A stretch of 64,000 bases of DNA, taken from positions 1 through 64,000 of the forward strand of contig NZ_JAKKCJ010000009.1 in assembly GCF_021726515.1 (NCBI RefSeq), read 5' to 3'. Positions within the stretch are counted from its first letter, which is position 1. Every line of letters begins with the position of its first letter. Below the pieces are notes generated by a model. That model ran no database searches. It was not told the origin of the DNA and saw only the letters and a list, made by a program, of their open reading frames with translations. The translations under genes and the position numbers were made by a program. Positions 58,198 to 64,000 of the stretch are shown in pieces. The DNA comes from Vibrio sp. CK2-1. Its GTDB lineage: Bacteria; Pseudomonadota; Gammaproteobacteria; Enterobacterales; Vibrionaceae.

Positions 58198-58752
58198 ATG
58201 TCAAATGCGTCTTTCAGTGACCAAAACTTAATTTGGGTCGACTTAGAAATGACAGGACTTGATCCTGAAACACATAAAATCATTGAGATCGCTTCCATCG
58301 TGACCGACAGTGAATTGAACATTCTAGCTGAAGGACCGGTTCTTGCTATTCATCAGCCAGAATCTGAACTGGCTAAGATGGATGACTGGTGTACCAATAC
58401 CCATACCAATAGCGGTTTAGTGAAGCGTGTTCAAGAGAGTACGGTTTCAGAAGATGATGCAGTCGCTCAAACTATTGCCTTCTTAGAGCAATGGGTACCC
58501 AAAGGTAAGTCACCAATTTGTGGTAACAGTATTGGTCAAGATCGTCGTTTTTTATATAAGCACATGCCAGTACTTGAAGAGTATTTCCATTATCGCTACG
58601 TAGATGTCAGCACAATTAAAGAGTTAACTCGTCGTTGGCAACCAGAAGTGCTCGATGGTTTTTCAAAATCAGGTAGTCATTTAGCGCTTGATGACATCCG
58701 TGAGTCGATTGCAGAATTGCAGTACTATCGTTCAAGCGTGTTTAAAATTTAA
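58198..58752 (+). CDS. orn: Oligoribonuclease
   Basis: DEDDh 3'-5' exonuclease that degrades di- to oligo-ribonucleotides, including pGpG from c-di-GMP. Exo I is [19 protein letters not shown], exo II is [12 protein letters not shown] and exo III is [14 protein letters not shown], with the active His at HLAL. 184 aa, with three extra residues at the N-terminus compared with the usual start. tRNA genes follow downstream. Confidence 0.97.
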   Translation: MSNASFSDQNLIWVDLEMTGLDPETHKIIEIASIVTDSELNILAEGPVLAIHQPESELAKMDDWCTNTHTNSGLVKRVQESTVSEDDAVAQTIAFLEQWVPKGKSPICGNSIGQDRRFLYKHMPVLEEYFHYRYVDVSTIKELTRRWQPEVLDGFSKSGSHLALDDIRESIAELQYYRSSVFKI

Positions 58753-58852
58753 TAATTCTCAGTCGGTTGCTATAAAAAGTGCGGCTATAAACCGCAGGTT
58801 GAGTTATTTTTCAACGATTGAATAGATATTTGCATTTTTTTTGAAGTAGTAC

Positions 58853-58880
58853 TTGCATCAAAAAAAAATGCTCTTATAAT
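58853..58880 (+). promoter_or_regulatory. Promoter of the tRNA array
   Basis: TTGCAT and a perfect TATAAT are separated by 16 nt. A GC-rich discriminator (TTCGCAGCCC) follows, as in stable-RNA promoters under stringent control. It lies about 80 bp before the first tRNA. Confidence 0.7.
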
Positions 58881-58957
58881 TCGCAGCCCTGAACAACGAA
58901 AGACGTTCAGGGTGACGATTCTCGAAGTGTAAAATTTATTACCACGAGAAACGCAAA

Positions 58958-59033
58958 GCGACACTAGCTCAGCTGGTAGAGCGCAACCTTGCCAAGGTTG
59001 AGGTCACGAGTTCGAACCTCGTGTGTCGCTCCA
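58958..59033 (+). tRNA. tRNA-Gly (anticodon GCC), copy 1
   Basis: 76 nt with encoded CCA. The acceptor GCGACAC pairs with GTGTCGC, the anticodon stem AACCT/AGGTT encloses TTGCCAA, and the T loop is TTCGAAC. Complete cloverleaf. Confidence 0.97.
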
Positions 59034-59114
59034 AATTAAAACGTTATTCGGAAAGAGCCGTTACTCGTCTATCGAGAAACGAGATTCCGGGTCACGAGAA
59101 ACGAAAAGATCGGA

Positions 59115-59191
<77 letters not shown>

Positions 59192-59270
59192 AATAAACGT
59201 TACTTGGAAAAAACGTTTCTAGTTCCTCGAAAATTCGAGCCACGAGAAACGAAATTCCGAGAATCGCAAA

Positions 59271-59346
59271 GCGACACTAGCTCAGCTGGTAGAGCGCAAC
59301 CTTGCCAAGGTTGAGGTCACGAGTTCGAACCTCGTGTGTCGCTCCA
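59271..59346 (+). tRNA. tRNA-Gly (GCC), copy 2
   Basis: 76 nt, same sequence as copy 1, CCA encoded. Preceded by the shorter TTCTAGTTCCTCGAAAATT spacer type. Confidence 0.97.
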
Positions 59347-59402
59347 CTTCTTTTTTATAGAGAAGGGATAGTTATCATTGTACTTTAACAATGACATCCG
59401 GA

Positions 59403-59479
<77 letters not shown>

Positions 59480-59557
59480 AATAAAAGTTACTTGGAAAAA
59501 ACGTTTCTAGTTCCTCGAAAATCGAGCCACGAGAAACGAAATTCCGAGAAACGCGAA

Positions 59558-59633
59558 GCGACACTAGCTCAGCTGGTAGAGCGCAACCTTGCCAAGGTTG
59601 AGGTCACGAGTTCGAACCTCGTGTGTCGCTCCA
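59558..59633 (+). tRNA. tRNA-Gly (GCC), copy 3
   Basis: 76 nt, same sequence as copy 1, CCA encoded. Confidence 0.97.
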
Positions 59634-59714
59634 AATAAAAACGTCATTCGGAAAGAGCCGTTACTCGTCTATCGAGAAACGAGATTCCGAGTCACGAGAA
59701 ACGAAAAGATCGGA

Positions 59715-59791
<77 letters not shown>

Positions 59792-59865
59792 AATAATCGT
59801 ATCTTGGAAAAGTCGTTACTCGTCTATCGAGAAACGAGATTCCGAGCCACGAGAAACGAAAAAAA

Positions 59866-59941
59866 GCGACACTAGCTCAGCTGGTAGAGCGCAACCTTGC
59901 CAAGGTTGAGGTCACGAGTTCGAACCTCGTGTGTCGCTCCA
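59866..59941 (+). tRNA. tRNA-Gly (GCC), copy 4
   Basis: 76 nt, same sequence as copy 1, CCA encoded. Confidence 0.97.
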
Positions 59942-60022
59942 AATAAAAACGTCATTCGGAAAGAGCCGTTACTCGTTTATCGAGAAACGAGATTCCGAGT
60001 CACGAGAAACGAAAAGATCGGA

Positions 60023-60099
<77 letters not shown>

Positions 60100-60133
60100 C
60101 ATTAAGATGAATTGCTACTTAGCGATTTATCAT

Positions 60134-60209
60134 GCGACACTAGCTCAGCTGGTAGAGCGCAACCTTGCCAAGGTTGAGGTCACGAGTTCGAACCTCGTGT
60201 GTCGCTCCA
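60134..60209 (+). tRNA. tRNA-Gly (GCC), copy 5
   Basis: 76 nt, same sequence as copy 1, CCA encoded; last gene of the array. A CTAGTCCCTAGTTTCTAGG repeat follows. Confidence 0.97.
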
Positions 60210-60306
60210 AATACATAAGGTTTCTAGTTTATAGTCCCTAGTTTCTAGGGAAAGACTGAAAGCCTAGGGACTAGGAACTTGTATCCTAGCTTCCTCCAAA
60301 TATATA

Positions 60307-60334
60307 AAAACGATCTCTTTAGGGGTCGTTTTTT
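60307..60334 (+). terminator. Terminator of the tRNA array
   Basis: AAAACGATCTC pairs (two G-T wobbles) with GGGGTCGTTTT around a 4-nt loop, followed by T's. It lies about 100 nt after the last tRNA. Confidence 0.8.
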
Positions 60335-60498
60335 ATTCTTTGTAATTCAGTGAGTGATATCACTATTCAATAATAAATTCAGTTTTTCTGGATTTCTGCT
60401 CTTTGATTGCTACAGTTTATATTTCCAAACTCAATTTGCACGTTTGATCTCAATGCTTCTCTGCATTATTACCCGCGTTATCTGAGAAGAATCAATAA

Positions 60499-60537
60499 TT
60501 ATCTACAAACTTATCCACATGTTTTTTTTGTGGATAA
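60499..60537. promoter_or_regulatory. DnaA-box cluster (three 9-mers)
   Basis: TTATCTACA (one mismatch), TTATCCACA (perfect, 60511-60519) and the inverse TGTGGATAA (perfect, 60529-60537). The two perfect boxes face each other with a 9-nt spacer and could also form a hairpin. May bind DnaA. Confidence 0.55.
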
Positions 60538-60662
60538 CTTGGTGTGTAAGTTGTTTTTTAGTTGTAGTGAAATCCATTTCTAATGGATCATCTAAAGTTG
60601 ATTAAAATCACAAATTAAATGACATGGTTGTAACCTGTTGTTTTGTATAATCATTGTGTTTT

Positions 60663-60682
60663 TACTGTATGGAAAAACAGTG
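60663..60682. promoter_or_regulatory. LexA (SOS) box candidate
   Basis: TACTGTATGGAAAAACAGTG keeps the invariant CTG-N10-CAG and 15 of 20 bases of the consensus. It sits 11 nt after a TATAAT hexamer, a position where LexA would block transcription to the right. Confidence 0.45.
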
Positions 60683-60820
60683 CATAACAAGGATCTTTAT
60701 TTGATTTTTACTTGATCTTTATCATTTCTTTTGAATGTGCTTAACTTTTTGTTACGCCCTGTCACGCTCTCGCTTTTGTCACTTTTTCCACATTTCTAAT
60801 ATTTTTTGGGATAAGTATCA

Positions 60821-61951
60821 CTAAGCGTCTCTTGGTAACCCTTTTCCTATAATTCTAACTAGCCTTTCTAATTTAGTATTTCGTGCTGTATTGGCATCAA
60901 TATCATTCTTCTTTTTATTTTGTTGCTCTATCGCCCACTGAATATGAATATCCAAATTATCATCTAACCCTAGGCGTGCTGTTAGTGCTTCTAGGATCGC
61001 AGATTCATAAGGCGCATTACCTAGGGCGATCGAAATATTACGTAACCACTGAGTGTGGCCAATACGGCGAATAGCAGAGCCTTCCATATTTTTTAAAAAT
61101 TGAAGTTCGTTCCACTGGAATAGCTTGATAAGGTCAGCATCATTGAAGATGTCACGTCGGTGAAAGCTTGTTTCATTTGTGACGTCTGCTGCTCTATTCC
61201 ATGGGCAGACCAATTGGCAATCATCACAGCCATAAATTCGATTGCCGATTTTTGAACGAAGCTCTTCAGGGATGACACCATCTAGTTCAATAGTGAGGTA
61301 GGAGATACATAGACGAGCATCAATCACGCCTTCTTCGACTATCGCTCCTGTAGGGCAAGATGTCATGCAAGCTCGACATTGGCCGCATTGATCTGTCTGA
61401 GGTTCATCAATAGGAAGGGGGATATCAACTAATAGCTCACCAAGAAAAAACCATGAGCCAGCCTGCTTATCAAGAATGAGGGAATGTTTTCCTGCCCAAC
61501 CTAATCCTGCTTTTTGAGCTAAAGGGCGTTCTAAAATGGGCGCAGAGTCAACAAAAGGTCGATACCCTAATTCACCCACTTCTTCTTCAATTCGTTGACC
61601 TAGCTTTTTTAATTGGTTGCGGATGAGCTTATGGTAGTCGCGACCTAATGAATAACGACTAATATAAGCCTGAGTAGGATCGGATAAATTTGAAGCAAAT
61701 TGTGCCTCTGGAGGCAAGTAGTCCATACGAACGCTTATTACACGAATGGTACCTGGGTGGAGTTCTTGTGGGCGCGCTCGCATCATGCCGTGTCGCGCCA
61801 TCCAATCCATAGAACCATGGTAACCAGCATCAAGCCAACGCTGTAATTGGGCTTCATGTTCCGAGAGGTCAACATCGGTGATCCCAACTTGCTGAAAGCC
61901 GAGTTCTTTACCCCATTGTTTGATTTTATTAGCAAGTTCTTGATAGTTCAT
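60821..61951 (-). CDS. queG: Epoxyqueuosine reductase QueG
   Basis: Last step of queuosine tRNA modification: reduces epoxyqueuosine using cobalamin and two [4Fe-4S] clusters. Cluster ligands are in CGQCRACMTSCPTGA and CDDCQLVCPWNR; the N-terminal WGKELGFQQVGITDVDLSEH and YHGSMDWMARHG are typical. 376 aa. A HEAT-like C-terminal region follows. In E. coli nnr and tsaE lie next on the opposite strand; here tsaE follows directly. Confidence 0.95.
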   Translation of the reverse strand: MNYQELANKIKQWGKELGFQQVGITDVDLSEHEAQLQRWLDAGYHGSMDWMARHGMMRARPQELHPGTIRVISVRMDYLPPEAQFASNLSDPTQAYISRYSLGRDYHKLIRNQLKKLGQRIEEEVGELGYRPFVDSAPILERPLAQKAGLGWAGKHSLILDKQAGSWFFLGELLVDIPLPIDEPQTDQCGQCRACMTSCPTGAIVEEGVIDARLCISYLTIELDGVIPEELRSKIGNRIYGCDDCQLVCPWNRAADVTNETSFHRRDIFNDADLIKLFQWNELQFLKNMEGSAIRRIGHTQWLRNISIALGNAPYESAILEALTARLGLDDNLDIHIQWAIEQQNKKKNDIDANTARNTKLERLVRIIGKGLPRDA

Positions 61952-62222
61952 GTTAGACGGGCTATTTCGGTAAGATTTATATTAGAATTCTAGCATGAGT
62001 TAGGAGTGTGATTCAGTAGCAACGACGATCTCTATTTGCTGAGTAACGTAATTTTGACCAAGTTTCTATTTCTTTTTGACACTTTGTTTAGAATTTGTCG
62101 TCAATATATAGAATAATAGACCGATTGAGTCTTGCCACTGTTGACTCAGTCAGTTTACTATTTTTTATTGATGGAATTATAAGCTGCCAATAGGCCATTT
62201 ATTTTACGGGTGATGACACTTT

Positions 62223-62699
62223 ATGACGACCAAGCAGACGATAAAACAAGCTATGTTAAGTGATGAATCTGCGACCATCGCGTTTGGAACACAACTGGCT
62301 AAGTTATGCTCTCAGCAAACCACTATTTACTTACATGGTGATCTTGGTGCTGGGAAAACGACCTTTAGCCGAGGTTTCATTCGTGCTTTAGGCCATGAAG
62401 GAAATGTAAAGAGCCCGACGTATACCTTGGTTGAACCGTATCAGTTAGATAAGTGGCAAGTTTATCACTTTGATTTATACCGTCTTGCGGATCCTGAAGA
62501 ACTCGAGTTTATGGGGATCCGAGATTACTTTACCCCCGATGCGATTTGCTTGGTGGAATGGCCTGAAAAAGGTGAAGGTCTGCTTCCTTTAGCCGATCTG
62601 GATATAGAACTACGTTACGTCGATGTGCAACGTCAGGTTGTGATCACGGCGAATAATGAATATGGGCAATCTTTAGTCAATAAGTTGGAGCTGTGTTGA
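62223..62699 (+). CDS. tsaE: tRNA threonylcarbamoyladenosine (t6A) ATPase TsaE
   Basis: ATPase that works with TsaB and TsaD in t6A37 synthesis. Walker A is [21 protein letters not shown], shown here as [13 protein letters not shown], with [10 protein letters not shown] and [16 protein letters not shown] following, all diagnostic. 158 aa. Its stop overlaps the start of amiB (TTGA), so translation is coupled. Confidence 0.95.
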   Translation: MTTKQTIKQAMLSDESATIAFGTQLAKLCSQQTTIYLHGDLGAGKTTFSRGFIRALGHEGNVKSPTYTLVEPYQLDKWQVYHFDLYRLADPEELEFMGIRDYFTPDAICLVEWPEKGEGLLPLADLDIELRYVDVQRQVVITANNEYGQSLVNKLELC

Positions 62700-64000
62700 A
62701 ACATTCTTATTTTCGAGCGCTGTGTCTGCTCATGATGTTATGGCTTGGTGCTATTGCGAGTGCCAATGCTAATTCTTTAAATAGTATTCGAGTTTGGCCT
62801 TCACCTCATGACACCCGCGTGGTGATGGACATGGGCAGTGAGGCTAAATTTAGCTATTTCACCTTAAGTGGGCCAGATCGCTTGGTTCTGGATTTAAAAC
62901 AAACACAATTAAAAACCAAGCTACCGATTGTAATTAAAGATAGCCCGGTATTAACTAAAATTCGTCATAGTACACCGGCTGAGCCATCAAGTTATCGTTT
63001 AGTGTTTGAATTGAAATCAGCACAAAAACCAGAAATATTTACTTTAGCGCCAACTGCAGATGGTCAATATGGACATAGGTTAGTGGTTGACTTTAAACAT
63101 GAAGAAACCGCTTCGACATCATCAAATGCTACTGTTGCTAAAAATGCTACTGCTGCTAAAAGTGCCCCTCAAAAAGCATCCGCTCCAGCGGTTACAACGC
63201 GCGCCATTCCACCATCTAAAATCGTAGTGGCGATTGACCCAGGACATGGTGGTGAAGATCCAGGCTCTATTGGCCCGACTCGTAAATATGAAAAGCACGT
63301 GACATTAGCGATTGCTAAAAAAGTGGCGGCTAAACTGAATTCAACATCCAATATTCATGCGGTCTTAACTCGTACCGGTGATTACTACGTTAACTTAAAT
63401 AAGCGTTCGGAAATTGCCCGTAAAAATAAATCTCTATTATTGGTTTCGATTCACGCCGATAGTTATACGACGGCAGGGCCACGCGGTGCTTCGGTATTCG
63501 TATTAAGTACTCGTCGTGCTAATACTGAAATTGGCCGTTGGGTGGTGAAAAAAGAAGAACAATCTGAGCTTCTAGGTGGTGGCGGTGTTCTACTGTCTAA
63601 AAACAGCAATGATAAAAACGTTAGCCAAACGGTATTAGATTTGCAGTTTAGCCACTCGCAAACTGAAGGTAATAAACTCGCGTTGAAAGTGATCCAAGAG
63701 TTAAGACAAGTGACAAAAATGCACACGTCTAAACCAGTTTATGCCAGCCTTGCCGTATTGAAGTCTCCAGATATTCCATCAATATTAGTTGAGACAGGCT
63801 TTATTTCTAATCCACAGGAAGAGAAGCTATTATTTCAGAACTACCACCAAAATAAATTAGCCGGTGCGATTTCCAATGCAGTGGTAGAGTACTTTAAAGC
63901 CAACCCACCGGAAGGCATGATTGTCGTGAATCAATCATCAGGTTCGACTCATAAAGTGAAAAGTGGCGAGTCTCTTTCGGTGATTGCCCATAATTATGGC
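62696..64000 (+). CDS. amiB: N-acetylmuramoyl-L-alanine amidase AmiB (3' end outside window)
   Basis: Periplasmic amidase that cleaves septal peptidoglycan for cell separation. A signal peptide ([17 protein letters not shown]) precedes an AMIN domain ([16 protein letters not shown]), a low-complexity Ala/Thr/Ser linker, and an Amidase_3 zinc domain with [35 protein letters not shown] and [10 protein letters not shown] LysM domain begins at the window edge ([17 protein letters not shown]). 435 codons are open to position 64000. TTG at 62696 with GGAG 5 nt upstream is the likely start; GTG one codon earlier is possible. EnvC, its activator in Vibrio, is encoded at 30899. Confidence 0.95.
   Translation, partial: MKHSYFRALCLLMMLWLGAIASANANSLNSIRVWPSPHDTRVVMDMGSEAKFSYFTLSGPDRLVLDLKQTQLKTKLPIVIKDSPVLTKIRHSTPAEPSSYRLVFELKSAQKPEIFTLAPTADGQYGHRLVVDFKHEETASTSSNATVAKNATAAKSAPQKASAPAVTTRAIPPSKIVVAIDPGHGGEDPGSIGPTRKYEKHVTLAIAKKVAAKLNSTSNIHAVLTRTGDYYVNLNKRSEIARKNKSLLLVSIHADSYTTAGPRGASVFVLSTRRANTEIGRWVVKKEEQSELLGGGGVLLSKNSNDKNVSQTVLDLQFSHSQTEGNKLALKVIQELRQVTKMHTSKPVYASLAVLKSPDIPSILVETGFISNPQEEKLLFQNYHQNKLAGAISNAVVEYFKANPPEGMIVVNQSSGSTHKVKSGESLSVIAHNYG

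Larger units (their letters stand above)
60335..60820. other. 486-bp gap between the tRNA terminator and queG: regulatory-looking, no clear gene
   Basis: AT-rich and free of the dispersed repeats. It holds three DnaA-box-like 9-mers, a TATAAT at 60646 and a LexA-box-like palindrome at 60663-60682. A 29-codon frame (60735-60824) exists but has no ribosome site. No convincing protein gene on either strand. Confidence 0.55.

Noticed and set aside
60499..60537. Chromosome or plasmid origin
   Set aside because: No rep, dnaA, parAB, rctB or AT-rich 13-mers are near; DnaA boxes alone do not make an origin.

Overview
The window is a piece of a Vibrio-like (Vibrionaceae, Gammaproteobacteria) chromosome. 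The evidence is the conserved housekeeping order gpmM-envC / yibN-secB-gpsA-cysE, groESL, epmB/efp next to frdABCD and epmA, psd-rsgA-orn, a tRNA array between orn and queG, then tsaE-amiB. The species cannot be named from the sequence alone. The first 26 kb are surface-polysaccharide genes, visibly more AT-rich than the housekeeping part.

Layout. (1) Positions 1-127 are the end of an IS66-type insertion sequence that cuts into a CDP-glycerol glycerophosphotransferase-family gene. (2) Positions 164-16589 form one long plus-strand unit: an ABC-2 polysaccharide exporter pair, the full pseudaminic acid pathway (pseB, C, F, G, H, I), an embedded acyl-processing set (a MaoC hydratase domain fused to PseH, an acyl carrier protein, an acyl-AMP ligase, a FabG-like reductase, an AAC(3)-type N-acyltransferase), an M28-like DUF4910 protein, and a 1152-residue two-part glycosyltransferase-like protein. 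(3) Positions 17286-25716 hold a second glycan locus: a WbpM-type 4,6-dehydratase, a 4-reductase/epimerase and a small initiating sugar-phosphate transferase (together suggesting UDP-QuiNAc-type initiation), a Wzx flippase, two glycosyltransferase candidates and a second, WbaP-like initiating transferase on the other strand. ugd and a DHH phosphoesterase follow. (4) Positions 28474-49813 are mostly core genes: a diguanylate cyclase, envC, gpmM, secB-gpsA-cysE, a MATE pump, groESL, a ModF-like ATPase, MgtC, acuI, a parDE toxin-antitoxin pair, a LysR regulator, epmB and efp. (5) Positions 50206-64000 hold frdDCBA, epmA, a GDPD, psd, rsgA, orn, nine tRNA genes (Gly and initiator Met alternating), queG, tsaE and the start of amiB.

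How parts fit. The Pse unit carries everything to make CMP-pseudaminic acid, plus genes that look able to build an unusual N-acyl group on a carrier protein; (R)-3-hydroxybutyryl is the simplest prediction. This is the most interesting system in the window. EF-P and both of its lysylation enzymes (EpmA, EpmB) lie within 5.6 kb of each other around the fumarate reductase operon. EnvC and AmiB, an activator/amidase pair for cell separation, are both present.

Intergenic DNA is unusual. Most gaps between 19 and 60 kb contain dispersed, partly palindromic repeats of at least three families: a GTCATCCTGAA...TTCAGGATGAC hairpin family, often paired head to head; a CGAGAAACGAG / GAGCCGAAAAG family; and a CTAGGGACTAGGAAC family. 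Elements of the second family also make up the spacers of the tRNA array. The gap before queG holds a perfect inverted pair of DnaA boxes and a LexA-box-like palindrome.
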